Assembly (NCBI GenBank): GCA_963825555.1
Contig: CAWGTZ010000007.1
Coordinates: forward strand, 1 to 64,000
Direction of reading: 5' to 3'
Length of the DNA: 64,000 nt
Source: JAGVSR01 sp963825555
Lineage (GTDB): Bacteria > Pseudomonadota > Alphaproteobacteria > Rhizobiales > Hyphomicrobiaceae
Shown: positions 36,436 through 46,341 of the stretch, piece after piece
Layout: each line of letters opens with the position of its first letter
Numbering within the stretch: position 1 is the stretch's first letter
Program-made: the position numbers and the translations under genes
The notes under the pieces: generated by a model
The model's input: only the letters and a program-made list of their open reading frames with translations
The model's database searches: none
What the model was told of the DNA's origin: nothing

Positions 36436-38210
36436 GGTCCCGTCTCCTTGTTCAAGTTTCTCACAATCAGTTTTCGACTTTCTGGGGAAAGGCGCCCGAG
36501 AAGTCAGATGGCAAAGGCATGCCGGTCGAGAATTCGGCAATCCACGCCTCTTTCGAGATCGGCTCGAAGCGCGGCTTGTCTTCCGGGTCAAACCGGATCG
36601 GCTGACCAGCGAAGACAGGAAGCAGCACGTCGTCACGCACAGTGACCTGACCGTTGACGATCACGGCTTTCATGCCCGTCGAAGGGATACTGCCCTTTTC
36701 ATAGGTTGAATTGTCCGTGAAGAGTTCGGGGTCAAAGACCACGATATCGGCAACCATGCCCGTCTGGATGCGGCCGCGTTCTTGCATGGATTTCAGGCCG
36801 ATCGCGCCCAGATGCTTGGCAGCGTTGTAGCTGAGGATGGACATCAGCTGCATCATCGGGATGTTGTTTTCCCGACCAAGTCTTATCGTAGCGCCTCGGG
36901 CACCAGCCGTGCGCGGATGCATGCCACCCAGTTTCTCCAGAGGGTAATCCCACGGGGCGTCATACGGCGTGCCAGCAGTTGCATCGCTGGCCATGGTCAC
37001 GCCCTTCAGCGTCAGCCACTTCGCCTGGTTTTCTTCGGGCTGCTTGAAGATGACGATTAGCCTGGACGGTTCGGATGCGACGGTGGCCTTGTAGGTCTCC
37101 AAAGTATAGAACTCACCCGTGACCGGATCGAGCATGGTATCTTCATAGCGTTTGCCAAAATAGTCGATCCAGCTCTTGGGCTCCAGGAACGACGCATTGA
37201 TCGTGGTGGAACCCGCAGCGTAAGGATAGATTTCACCCCAGATGTTGTGGCCCTGTTCCTGAAGCTTGGTAATCATCTCGTGTGCAAGCTGCCAACCGTC
37301 GTTGTTGTAGTGCAGCACGATCGCCGGGGCGCCAAGCGCCAGGGCATTTGCAACGAGTTCCTGCGCGCCGTTATTCTCGGCCGTGTCATTGCCGAGCGTA
37401 TAGCGTGTATGCGCACCGGTCGGGCGGCCATAGCGCGCCGCGACTTTCTGCACCTCGAACATTTCGCGTGAAGAGACGCCCTCTCTCATGTAGCCCACGG
37501 TGCTGCCGACACCGGGGGCGCCAGCCTGCAGGCCCTTGTCAAGCTCTTCGAGAATCGCGTTGCCCTGGTCCAGGGTCGGGCGCGTCTGGCTCCAGCCCGT
37601 TTTCGCCCGGGTTGTTAAAGCGGAAATGGGGCCGTCTTTCATGTAGTCGCCGTCTGCCCCGTCGATGATCATCGCGCGGGCAGATTCGTGGCTAACCGCG
37701 CAGCCATAGTTGGCCACTGTCACGCCGGCACGCGCTTCGTACCATTCCGCCATATAGGAACCCGCACAGCCCATCTCGAAATCCATGGCGGTGGTCAACC
37801 CGTCGCGCAACCCGAGGGAATAGCCGACCGGCATTTGAAAGTGGAAGTGCGTGTCGATGAAACCCGGCGCCACGATATGGCCCTTGGCATCAATGGTCTG
37901 CTTGCCCGTGATGGGTTCTTTGGTGATGGCAACGATGCGTCCGTCCTTGACGGCCACGTTGGCAACAAAGTCAAACAACGTCTCTGGATCCATGACCCGG
38001 CCGTTGTTGATCACAAGATCATAGTCTTGCGCGAATGCAGCTGAAACGGTCAGCAGCCCGGCAATAATTGTTGTCGTTGCCAAACGAAGCGTTTTAGCCA
38101 TCGTGGAGTTTTCCTTTTCGTACTCGTTATTGAGCTAATTGATTGCAGGTGAGTTGATCCGATCACTTGAGCTGATTGTTACGGATCGGTCGGCCTGGCG
38201 CGACGTCCAA
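36268..38210 (-). repeat. ~1.94-kb direct repeat, unit 1 (partner 40907-42849)
   Basis: Start of DUF3299, the whole D-aminoacylase B gene and its upstream region through the C-terminal tail of the next aminoacylase recur with a constant offset of 4639 bases and only scattered differences. The two units are in the same orientation and flank the beta-lactamase segment. Confidence 0.9.
36467..38101 (-). CDS. Exported D-aminoacylase-type amidohydrolase B
   Basis: 544 residues; signal peptide MAKTLRLATTTIIAGLLTVSAAFA, mature QDYDLVINNGRVMDPET. HxH in PGFIDTHFHFQMP, GAHTRY, IVLHYNNDG, and MASDATAG supply candidate metal ligands; GRIQTGMVADIVVFDPELF is the late beta-sandwich strand. Compared with A, Phe replaces Gln between the first two histidines. 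It is followed after 31 bases by a DUF3299 start, the same arrangement as in repeat unit 2, suggesting the two genes form a functional pair. This is the intact member of the duplicated pair. Confidence 0.9.
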   Translation of the reverse strand: MAKTLRLATTTIIAGLLTVSAAFAQDYDLVINNGRVMDPETLFDFVANVAVKDGRIVAITKEPITGKQTIDAKGHIVAPGFIDTHFHFQMPVGYSLGLRDGLTTAMDFEMGCAGSYMAEWYEARAGVTVANYGCAVSHESARAMIIDGADGDYMKDGPISALTTRAKTGWSQTRPTLDQGNAILEELDKGLQAGAPGVGSTVGYMREGVSSREMFEVQKVAARYGRPTGAHTRYTLGNDTAENNGAQELVANALALGAPAIVLHYNNDGWQLAHEMITKLQEQGHNIWGEIYPYAAGSTTINASFLEPKSWIDYFGKRYEDTMLDPVTGEFYTLETYKATVASEPSRLIVIFKQPEENQAKWLTLKGVTMASDATAGTPYDAPWDYPLEKLGGMHPRTAGARGATIRLGRENNIPMMQLMSILSYNAAKHLGAIGLKSMQERGRIQTGMVADIVVFDPELFTDNSTYEKGSIPSTGMKAVIVNGQVTVRDDVLLPVFAGQPIRFDPEDKPRFEPISKEAWIAEFSTGMPLPSDFSGAFPQKVEN

Positions 38211-38402
38211 GATCAACTCGCCTTTTCGTATTACCGAAACGTCGTTGGCCAAAACGGCCAGAACGCCAACCGCAAGCCCGGTTTCCGGGTCGATGACCCG
38301 GCCGTTTGAGATCACGATGTCGTAATCGCCCGCGTGAGCTGAATTGGGCTGTAAATCGCTAACGATCACCAGAAGTACAAGCAGGAGGGAGCGTAGGATC
38401 AA
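38163..38402 (-). pseudogene. D-aminoacylase-type gene with large internal deletion
   Basis: From a TTG at 38402 (AGGA upstream) it reads a signal peptide (ILRSLLLVLLVIVSDLQPNSAHA) and DYDIVISNGRVIDPETG, then jumps to VIRKGELILDVAPGRPIRNNQLK, which equals the extreme C-terminus of the hydrolase at 42802-44163. Roughly 400 residues with the whole active site are missing, yet the frame is kept, giving a ~79-residue exported peptide. Confidence 0.85.
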
Positions 38403-38507
38403 ACGTTTAGTCCTTTGAAAGCGGCTCCGTTCCCCTCCCCCCACCGGAACGCTACAGCCGATGAGGTTGGCCTTGCTATGCCAATGATGTTTCAAACATT
38501 CTGAGTT

Positions 38508-38535
38508 GGCTAGAGTCCCTTTGGGGACTCTAGCC
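38508..38535. promoter_or_regulatory. Palindrome, site 2 of 5 (variant centre)
   Basis: 12-bp arms GGCTAGAGTCCC / GGGACTCTAGCC around TTTG instead of TTAA. Centred about 120 bases upstream of the TTG start at 38402 and about 108 bases before the small plus-strand ORF at 38630, so it could serve either direction. The arms are conserved even though the centre has changed, as expected for a protein-binding site. Confidence 0.65.
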
Positions 38536-38629
38536 AGAGCCAGCTGATCCAGGATTTAGTAGAGGCCCTCGCCGTTATATTCGCGACAGTTCCGCGGGAT
38601 CCGTCGAGAACAACTACGGAGTCCCACAG

Positions 38630-38809
38630 ATGAAACCGCGCCAATTTCTTAAGTTGACAGCGACAGCAGCCGGAGCCGGGATGGTTCGGGAAACCTTGCC
38701 GGGCGTCGCGCTCGCGCGGGAGACGGGCAGTTACGTGCCCGTTACGCTTTTTCAACATCGAACGAGGCATTCCCAAATTCCGTTTCACGGAAGGAGAAGC
38801 AGAATATGA
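38630..38809 (+). pseudogene. Remnant of an exported protein's N-terminus
   Basis: 59 codons from ATG 38630 (GGAG upstream): MKPRQFLKLTATAAGAGMVRETLPGVALA looks like a Tat-type signal (RRxFLK degenerated to PRQFLK), then 30 unrecognised residues. It ends by overlapping the beta-lactamase ATG (ATGA), so it may now act as a leader ORF coupled to that gene. Confidence 0.45.
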
Positions 38810-39801
38810 AATATCGTCATGTTATCATAGTCCTCCTAGTTTCCGTCGCGTCTGCCTTTAGCCCGGCATACGGCCAGGCAGCTGATGGACAGTCCGTTTC
38901 AGCCAAGATTGCGCGGGTCGCGAAGGGACTTGCCGGGCGCGTAGGATTCGCGGCGCAGGAAATCGGCGACAAGGAAGTCATCGCGCTCAATGGCGATGAG
39001 ACTTTCGCCATGGCCAGCACCTACAAGGTTGCGATCGCCACGGCTGTGCTGGATCGCGTGGACAGGGGGGAACTCAGTCTCGACCAACTGGTCGAAGTCC
39101 CGCTCGACATGTTCGTCACCGGCGTAGTTGCGCTTGCCGAGACATTCCCCCACCCCGGGATCCAGCTCTCGGTGGCGAACCTGATCGAGGTGATGATCAC
39201 GGAAAGCGACAACACGGCGACCGACGTCTCCATGGGCCTGGCAGGCGGACCAGCGGCGGTGACCAAGAACCTGCGCAGGCTCGGGATCACCGATTTCAGG
39301 GTCGATCGGACTACCCGCGAGATTCTCATGGATTTCTACAGCTTGCCAGCGGCCACGCCAAAAGCGGTGGCTGAGGCCATCAGCAAGAACCCGGCACTGG
39401 TGCCGGCCCAGGTTGACCCCAATCCGGACTTCGAGGCGGATCCCCGCGACCACGCAACGCCCCTTGCGATGCTGAAACTCCTGCTTGCCATCGACGGTGG
39501 CACGGCGATGAGCGCCAAGAGCCGCGAGTTCCTGCTGGGAGTCATGTCACGCACGCGCACCGGCGTTGGCCGGCTCAAGGGATTGCTGCCGAAGGGAACG
39601 CCCGTAGCGCACAAGACCGGAACCGCAGGCGGAATTGCCAATGACGTCGGTTATATCACGCTTCCCGACGGTCGGCGGTTTGCCATCGCCGTGTTCACAA
39701 ACAGCAGCAAGACATCCGAGTCGGACAGGGATCGGGCGATTGCCGAGATCGCCCGCATGCTGTTCGACCACTTCTACCTGGCTCCGGTGGCGAAGCAGTA
39801 A
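38806..39801 (+). CDS. Class A beta-lactamase-like serine hydrolase
   Basis: 331 residues with signal peptide (to AYGQA). All three penicillin-interacting motifs are present: SxxK at 71-74 (STYK), SDN at 134-136, and KTG at 270-272. The omega-loop region reads FRVDRTTREILMDFY with Glu172 a candidate for the deacylating Glu166, followed by a ~35-residue insert before PRDHATP, so the loop is longer than in TEM/SHV types. AAGGAG precedes the ATG. It probably hydrolyses beta-lactams or a related amide in the periplasm; whether it confers resistance cannot be read from sequence. Confidence 0.88.
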   Translation: MKYRHVIIVLLVSVASAFSPAYGQAADGQSVSAKIARVAKGLAGRVGFAAQEIGDKEVIALNGDETFAMASTYKVAIATAVLDRVDRGELSLDQLVEVPLDMFVTGVVALAETFPHPGIQLSVANLIEVMITESDNTATDVSMGLAGGPAAVTKNLRRLGITDFRVDRTTREILMDFYSLPAATPKAVAEAISKNPALVPAQVDPNPDFEADPRDHATPLAMLKLLLAIDGGTAMSAKSREFLLGVMSRTRTGVGRLKGLLPKGTPVAHKTGTAGGIANDVGYITLPDGRRFAIAVFTNSSKTSESDRDRAIAEIARMLFDHFYLAPVAKQ

Positions 39802-40156
39802 GTGGGTAAATCGATCGGGGGCGCACGTTCTACCGGTGTCGTTCCACTCCGACTACAACGTTACGCCACTTGCCCCATTGCGGATGGTGCAGGATGCGGT
39901 AACACGGATCATGGCGGACGGCGGCGATGTCTTTTTTCCCAAAGAACGGGCTTCAGCCGACCTCGCCCTGCGTGGTGTAACCATCGACGCCGCCCACCAA
40001 TGCCGAATGGACGATATCTCCGGCAGCTTGGAAGTTGGCAAATATGCCGACCTGACGGTTCTTGAGAAGGACCCGACAAAGGTTTATCCGATGAATATGG
40101 AGAGCATCAAGGTATGCGAAACGTGGCTTGCTGGCGAGCAGAGAGTTCGCGCCTGA
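39802..40156 (+). pseudogene. YtcJ-type amidohydrolase, 3' fragment
   Basis: Directly after the beta-lactamase stop a frame reads VSFHSDYNVTPLAPLRMVQDAVTRI, VTIDAAHQCRMDDISGSLEVGKYADLTVLEKDP and VCETWLAGEQ (segments), matching the C-terminal third of the hydrolase at 32030-33781 and ending at a natural stop. The rest is missing. Confidence 0.82.
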
Positions 40157-40292
40157 TTCTGATATGAAGGGGCATCACACGCCCTTTTGAACGCCATCAG
40201 CAAGAAGGGCAAACAGAGCGGGCAGGCTGACTTTCCTTTTCCATATGCTCTTTTGATTTTGTTCGGACGAATGACGAAAGTCATTTCTGCTT

Positions 40293-40518
40293 CAGCCGTC
40301 CGATAAGTCGATGGTTTTGACGTCAAGGGTCCAGCCACTCAGCATGCGCGCCTCCCCATCCAGAATGAAAACGGTCGCATCGCTTGGCTCGACGCGGAGC
40401 AGCCCCAGCCGTCCGATAAGTCGATGGTTTTGACGTCAAGGGTCCAGCCACTCAGCATACGCGCCTCCCCATCCAGAATGAAAATGGTCGCATCGCTTGG
40501 CTCGACGCGGAGCAGCCC
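40293..40518 (-). repeat. 113-bp tandem duplication at the 3' end of the DUF3299 gene
   Basis: 40293-40405 and 40406-40518 are copies with about two differences. The unit length is not a multiple of three, so the gene's original stop (after ...IDLSDG) now lies in the outer copy out of frame and the protein gains a 22-residue tail. Confidence 0.93.
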
Positions 40519-41070
40519 CGATATCCGAACCGGCGTGTAGAGTGACTCGACTTGCTGATCTGCGCGCAGCCTGACGCGTACAAGCTGATTTGGCGGTGGC
40601 GGTGGAAGGTGGCTGCACATTCCGACCTGCGGGACCAGATAACCGACCGCGCTGCCATCCGCGGCCTGTGGCGCGGGAATGATATAGCCAGAGATCGAAA
40701 CTTCGACCCCATCGAAGATGGGATTTTGAGCCATACGAGCGTTCTGTCGCTTCTTGGCGATGTCCCAGCGCTGCTCCAGCAACACATCCACGTTGTGACC
40801 ATTCGCCTCGAGCTTTTCCTGCGCAGCAGCGCGGCGGGCCTCCAGACGCGAACGTGTCTCCTCATCAAGATCAGTGCCGGCGAGCTTCTCGTCCGACTGG
40901 ACCAACAGCTTCAATTCGTTCAGCATGGCGACCCCCATGGATGCGTAGGGGTCCTCAAAGGCTATGGCGAGCGGATCAGCAAGATCTGAAAACACGATTG
41001 CTTCAGGTTCTGCAGATGCCTGAGTGGCGGCCAATAAGGCCGCCACAAAGACAGAGCTCAAAAACCGCAT
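40339..41070 (-). CDS. Exported DUF3299 protein with duplicated, frame-altered tail
   Basis: 243 residues from ATG 41070 (AAGGAGACGG upstream), signal peptide to ATQASA. A helical region (about 55-100) precedes the DUF3299 hallmark VGMCSHLPPPPPNQLVRVRL near residue 145 and SLYTPVRISGLL. Native sequence ends at TIDLSDG; a tandem duplication then adds WGCSASSQAMRPFSFWMGRRAC. It lies 31 bases after the D-aminoacylase-type gene on the same strand. The shared CxHxPPPPPNQ motif links it to the ABC-operon protein at 13725-14375. Confidence 0.85.
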   Translation of the reverse strand: MRFLSSVFVAALLAATQASAEPEAIVFSDLADPLAIAFEDPYASMGVAMLNELKLLVQSDEKLAGTDLDEETRSRLEARRAAAQEKLEANGHNVDVLLEQRWDIAKKRQNARMAQNPIFDGVEVSISGYIIPAPQAADGSAVGYLVPQVGMCSHLPPPPPNQLVRVRLRADQQVESLYTPVRISGLLRVEPSDATIFILDGEARMLSGWTLDVKTIDLSDGWGCSASSQAMRPFSFWMGRRAC

Positions 41071-42849
41071 GATCCCGTCTCCTTGTTCAAGTTTCTCACA
41101 ATCAGTTTTCGACTTTCTGGGGAAAGGCGCCCGAGAAGTCAGATGGCAAAGGCATGCCGGTCGAGAATTCGGCATTCCACGCCTCTTTCGAGATCGGCTC
41201 GAAGCGCGGCTTGTCTTCGGGGTCAAACCGGATCGGCTGACCAGCGAAGACAGGAAGCAGCACATCGTCACGCACTGTCACCTGACCGTTGACGATCACG
41301 GCTTTCATGCCCGTCGAAGGGATATTGCCCTTTTCATAGGTTGAATTGTCCGTGAAGAGTTCAGGGTCAAAGACCACGATATCGGCAACCATGCCAGTCT
41401 GGATGCGGCCGCGTTCTTGCATGGATTTCAGGCCGATCGCGCCCAGATGTTTGGCAGCGTTGAAGCTGAGGATCGACATCAGCTGCATCATCGGGATGTT
41501 GTTTTCCCGACCGAGGCGAATCGTAGCGCCGCGGGCGCCAGCCGTGCGGGGGTGGGTTCCGCCCAGTTTCTCGAACGGGTAATCCCACGGGGCGTCGTAC
41601 GGCGTGGCACCAACCCCGTCGCTGGCCATGGTCACGCCCTTGAGCGTCAGCCACTTCGCCTCGTTTTCTTTGGGCTGCTTGAATATGACGATCGGCCGGG
41701 TCGGTTCGGATGCGACGGTGGCCTTGTAGGTCTCCAGGGTATAGTACTCACCCGTGACCGGATCCAGCATGGTATCTTCATAGCGTCTGCCGAATACGTC
41801 GATCCAGCTCTTGGGCTCCAGGAACGACGCATTGATCGTGGTGGAACCCGCAGCGTAGGGATAGACTTCACCCCAGATGTTATGGCCCTGTTCCTGAAGC
41901 TTGATGATCGTTTCGTGAGCAAGCCGCCAGCCGTCATTGTTGAAGTGCAGGACGATCGCCGGGGCGCCAAGCGACACGGCGTTGGCAATGAGTTCCTGCG
42001 CGCCGTTATTCTCGGTCGTGTCGGTGCCGAGCGTATAGCGGGTATGGGCGCCGGTCGGGCGGCCATACCGTGCCCCGACTTTCTGAATTTCGTACATCTC
42101 GCGTGATGAGACGCCCTCTCTCATGTAGCCCACGGTGCTGCCGACGCCGGGGGCGCCAGCCTGCAAGCCCTTGTCAATCTCCGCGAGAATTGCGTTGCCC
42201 TGTTCCAGAGTTGGGCGCGTCTGGCTCCAGCCAGTTTTCGCCCGGGTTGTTAAAGCGGCTATGGGGCCGTCTTTCAGGTAATCGGCGCCGTCTGACCCGT
42301 CGATGATCATCGCGCGGGCAAACTCGTGGCTGACCGCACAGCCATAGTTGGCCCCGGTCACCCCTTCACGTGCTTTGTACCAGGCGGCGATATAGGAACC
42401 CGCACAGCCCATCTCGAAATCCATGCTGGTGGTCAACCCGTCGCGCAACCCGAGGGAATAGCCGATCGGCATCTGAAAGTGGAAATGGGTGTCAATGAAG
42501 CCCGGTGCCACGATATGGCCCTTGGCATCAATGGTCTCCTTGCCAGTGATGGGTTCTTTGGTGATGGCAACGATGCGTCCGTCCTTGACGGCCACGTTGG
42601 CAACAGAAGTCAAACAACGTCTCTGGATCCATGACCCGGCCGTTGTTGATCACAAGATCATAGTCTTGCGCGAATGCAGCTGAAACGGTCAGCAGCCCGG
42701 CAATAATTGTTGTCGTTGCCAAACGAAGCGTTTTAGCCATCGTGGAGTTTTCCTTTTCGTACTCGTTATTGAGCTAATTGATTGCAGGTGAGTTGATCCG
42801 ATCACTTGAGCTGATTGTTACGGATCGGTCGGCCTGGCGCGACGTCCAG
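40907..42849 (-). repeat. ~1.94-kb direct repeat, unit 2 (partner 36268-38210)
   Basis: See unit 1: constant 4639-base offset. Unit 2 keeps the full DUF3299 gene next to it, while its aminoacylase carries a frameshift. Confidence 0.9.
41102..42740 (-). pseudogene. D-aminoacylase-type amidohydrolase, near-identical copy of B with frameshift
   Basis: The 5' frame gives the signal peptide and QDYDLVINNGRVMDPETLFDF as in copy B; at about 42605 one extra base (gcaacagaag versus gcaacaaag) shifts the frame, and VANVAVKDGRIVAITKEPI continues in the next frame to the natural end FPQKVEN. All catalytic motifs (DTHFHFQ, GAHTRY, VLHFNND, MASDGVG) survive downstream, so a restart could at most make a non-exported protein. 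A single-base error in the assembly is the alternative. Confidence 0.85.
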
Positions 42850-44163
42850 CACCAACTCTCCATCGCGCACCGAAATGCCGCCGTTCACAATAACGGTTTG
42901 CACGCCGACAGTCGGTTGGTTGCCATTCTGGAAGGTGGCCAGGTCTGCGACCGTGGCGGGATCGAAGACAACGATGTCGGCGTCCATCCCGACCTGAAGC
43001 CGGCCCTTGGTCCGCATCTGCGGCACGCTCTTTTCCAGCGTCTGCGCGGGCAGCAATGACATTTTGCGGATCGCTTCGTTCAGCGACAGCAGCCCGCGCT
43101 CGCGCACATAAGAGCGCAGGATCTTGGTATAGGACTCGGTTGACCGCGGGTGGCTGAAGACATTGTCGGGCAGCGGCCACGCGTCACCGTCGTAGTTCAG
43201 AATCTTGCCGTCCGCGTCGAAATAGGACCAGAACACGGAATCCGAGGCAATCGCTGTCGCGGGGTTGGTCACCGAAATGTCCAATAGCGCGCGAGCCGCA
43301 GGATCGGCCTCGTCCAGGAAATGCCAGACGATCATGGTGCCGGGCTTGTTGGCCTGATAATCGGCCAGTTCGTCCTCGGTCATCCGATCCGCGCCAAGCT
43401 GGAAGTTATTGGCGGTCGAACCCGTCTTGCTGCGCCAGTCCGGGCCGCTGAACATGACCCCGCCGACCACGGTGCTGGCCGCGCCAAACGGATAGGCCTC
43501 GGTCGTGATGTTGATGCCCTTGGCCTGCGCCTCTTCCACCAACGCCATCGTGGCTTTGATATCCCACAGCGAGGTCGAATTGATATGGCACAGATGCATG
43601 TGTGCGCCTGTGATGGCGGCGAGGCTGATCAGTTCTTGGATCGCCTCGAACGAGCTTTGCGGCTCGGTATTACTGGCATATCGCACATGAGTATAGGTCG
43701 GGACGTTGTATTTCTTGGCCAGTTCGGCGAGCGTATAATACTCTTTATGGCCATAACCCGGCGCATAGCCGGCGTTGACGCCGATACCGAGCGCACCGTC
43801 CTTCAGGCCCTGTTCGACCAGCGACATGATACGTTCAGATTGCTTTGGGTCGGCGACTTCCGACTTCCAATCGGTACGGCCCAGCACATCGGTAAAATAG
43901 TCCACTGTGGCCAATGGATCAGTGTCGCTAAAGGTCACGATCCGGCTGTGGATCCAGCCTGCAGAAGCGCCGTACTTCATAGGCAGGTTCTTCGTGGGCT
44001 GACCGTCATAACAATCGCCGACCGGCGCAAGGCCGGATTCAAGCTCCAGCGCCGTGGTGACACCCTGGATAACCTGCATTCGGTAGTCGCCAATGTTGTT
44101 GCCATGGCAATGCATATCGATGAAGCCGGGCGAAACGACGTGGCCGGTGGCGTCGATCACCAC
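42802..44163 (-). pseudogene. D-aminoacylase-type amidohydrolase C, 5'-truncated
   Basis: 453 codons open from a GTG at 44163: VIDATGHVVSPGFIDMHCHGNN (HxH), THVRYASN, MHLCHINSTS, AIASDSVFW and the natural C-terminus LDVAPGRPIRNNQLK. The signal peptide and ~65 first residues are gone; the sequence upstream of the break resembles the promoter region of the deleted gene at 38163-38402. The catalytic core is complete, so activity from a cytoplasmic start is possible but export is not. Confidence 0.78.
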
Positions 44164-44210
44164 GTCACCCTGCCTAGCTCTGCCTATGATGTTTCAGCCA
44201 TCCTTGGTTC

Positions 44211-44236
44211 GCTAGAGTCCCTTAAGGGACTCTAGC
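44211..44236. promoter_or_regulatory. Palindrome, site 3 of 5
   Basis: The core AGAGTCCCTTAAGGGACTCT is extended by GCT/AGC on the flanks to a perfect 26-bp palindrome, about 60 bases upstream of the truncated aminoacylase C. Flank text (CTCTATC...TCGAGCT) resembles that of site 1 (GTCTATC...TCGTGCT). Confidence 0.7.
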
Positions 44237-44493
44237 TCGATTCAGCTGATAGAGGGTCTTATAGCAGCGACGACTGCTTCTCAGCGATACATCGGGCGTC
44301 CCCGCAAGAATGGTCAGCTCTCCAGAATCCTGGCGCCCAGTATTTCTTGCCGAACCTAGGCATTCTAGCCGACGATCCGATTTCCTTTACTGATAGAATG
44401 CAGCTTGTCTTGGCAACCTCGGTTTCCTGACCCGCCAAAATCGGCAGGACAGGGTCCAAACCACGATCGTAGAAAACCGGATTCGAACTCTGC

Positions 44494-46341
44494 ATGGCCC
44501 TATTTACGAATTGGACGACCGTTATTTGGTCGATGATTGCTGGTGTTTGCCTAACGCTAGCGATCATACATTTATTTGTATGGATCAATATTCGGAAGGG
44601 ACGTCCAGCCGAGTCCCTGTTCTTCGCCATTGCAGCAGTCACTGCGTCTTGCATCGCGATCCAGGAACTCGCTCTGATGCATGCGGCAACACCGGCGGAA
44701 TATGGCCAGGTACTACGCTGGATGCACGTTTCTGCGGCGGTGCTTGTTTTTTCGCTACTTTGGTTTGTTCGACTTTATTTTCGCGCAGGCCGCCTCTGGC
44801 TATTATGGCTTATCGTAAGCCTGCGCTTGATTGTCTTGGTGGTGAATTTTGCAATCTCACCAAACGCAACATTTCAGGAGATCTTCGAGCTCGATCGAGT
44901 CGTTTTTCTCGAAGAGACTATTTCGATCCCGCAAGGGGAGCCGGCGCCTTGGCGGTTGCTGCTCCACATCAGCAGCGTTTTGTTCCTCTTTTTTGTTTTA
45001 GATGCGACACTGACCAATTATCGAAGCGAAAAATCCAGACAGCACTTAATTCTCGGCTTGACGCTTTTTGCGACCATTATAATGGCAGCTGTGTTTTCTG
45101 GCTTGGTGTTGGCAGGGGTCCTGCCAATTCCCTTTATTGCAATCTTGTTTGGCTTGCTTGTCTGCGTGATGGCGTTGGGGCTAACCAGTGATCTGATCAA
45201 AGCCCGGGCGATTTCCGATGAGCTGAAGGCAAGCCAACAGCGCATAAAAATGGCCGCGCAATCCGCGCGCCTGGGATTTTGGGATTGGGATATCACAACT
45301 GATACAGTCTGGACGAATTCTGCCCCGACGGCGCAAACCAATTCTCAGAAACTGACAGCAACCAGCTTCGAAGACTATCTCCAGTCGGTACACCCCGATG
45401 ATCGAGGGGAGTTGCGGAGAGCCGTTAGTGCTATGCTCGAAAAAGATACGGATTTGGATGCTGAGTTTCGCCTCAAAGAACCGAACAGCAACCCCTTATG
45501 GATCGCCGCTCGAGGCCAATTGGAACGAGACATGTCGGGAAATCCGCAGGTTTTACGGGGTGTTTGGTTGGATATAAGCGAACAGAAAGCAGTCGAGCGA
45601 GAGCTGCAGTTGCATCGGGTCCATCTCACCCATGCTGAACGTGTCTTGACCGTGGGACAACTTAACTCCGCAATAGTGCATGAGCTTAGCCAACCTTTGG
45701 GCGCCATCCTTCGAAACGCTGAAGCGGGCGAGCTGACCTTGCAGCAAGAAGAACCGGACTTGAATGAGTTACAGCAAATATTGGCTGACATTCGACATGA
45801 CGATCTGCGCGCAGCAAAAGTAATTGACCGGATGCGCACGCTCCTAAAGCGCAACGAGATTGAATTCGAGCCGATAGAGCCAAATGAGCTGATCAAGGAG
45901 TCATTGGCTCTGCTGCGCTCCGAGCTCAAAGCCCGCAACGTGCAAGTTGAGGTTTCAACACAGGATACGATCCCGAAAATTCTCGGTGATAGCATTCACC
46001 TGCAGCAGGTTGTCCTCAATCTAGCTTTGAACAGCCTGGATGCCCTGGAGGCAAATCATCAAGGCGACAGAAGGATTTTTGCGGGTGTATCTCTTTCCGA
46101 GAGCGGGATGGTCGAAATCTCAATTGGGGACAACGCAGATGGTGTCAAACCTGATCACTTGCCACACGTGTTTGAGCTTTTCTTTACCAGCAAGGAGAAT
46201 GGGACCGGTCTTGGCTTGGCAATATCAAAGGCCATAATCGAAGCCCATGGTGGAACGATTTGGGCCGGACACACTCCACAAGGCGGTGCAGAGTTCCGAT
46301 TCACAATTCCAACGGCGGAAGCGCAGGAAATGCGAGAATGA
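44494..46341 (+). CDS. Membrane sensor histidine kinase with PAS domain
   Basis: 615 residues. Seven or so hydrophobic helices fill residues 1-230, then a linker helix (AISDELKASQQRIKMAAQSARLG), a PAS-like domain (about 255-370, GFWDWDITTDTVW, SVHPDDR, GVWLDISEQKAVEREL), an H-box VGQLNSAIVHELSQPLGAILRNAE (phospho-His near 395), N-box QQVVLNLALNSLDALE, G1 DNADGV, and GTGLGLAIS. The H-box type (HELxQPLxAI) is that of FixL/TodS-like kinases. Its stop overlaps the next ATG (ATGA), so kinase and regulator are co-translated. Signal unknown. Confidence 0.93.
   Translation: MALFTNWTTVIWSMIAGVCLTLAIIHLFVWINIRKGRPAESLFFAIAAVTASCIAIQELALMHAATPAEYGQVLRWMHVSAAVLVFSLLWFVRLYFRAGRLWLLWLIVSLRLIVLVVNFAISPNATFQEIFELDRVVFLEETISIPQGEPAPWRLLLHISSVLFLFFVLDATLTNYRSEKSRQHLILGLTLFATIIMAAVFSGLVLAGVLPIPFIAILFGLLVCVMALGLTSDLIKARAISDELKASQQRIKMAAQSARLGFWDWDITTDTVWTNSAPTAQTNSQKLTATSFEDYLQSVHPDDRGELRRAVSAMLEKDTDLDAEFRLKEPNSNPLWIAARGQLERDMSGNPQVLRGVWLDISEQKAVERELQLHRVHLTHAERVLTVGQLNSAIVHELSQPLGAILRNAEAGELTLQQEEPDLNELQQILADIRHDDLRAAKVIDRMRTLLKRNEIEFEPIEPNELIKESLALLRSELKARNVQVEVSTQDTIPKILGDSIHLQQVVLNLALNSLDALEANHQGDRRIFAGVSLSESGMVEISIGDNADGVKPDHLPHVFELFFTSKENGTGLGLAISKAIIEAHGGTIWAGHTPQGGAEFRFTIPTAEAQEMRE

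Noticed and set aside
43321..44235. 304-codon plus-strand frame opposite aminoacylase C
   Set aside because: Antisense to a conserved hydrolase core, no domain, no ribosome site.
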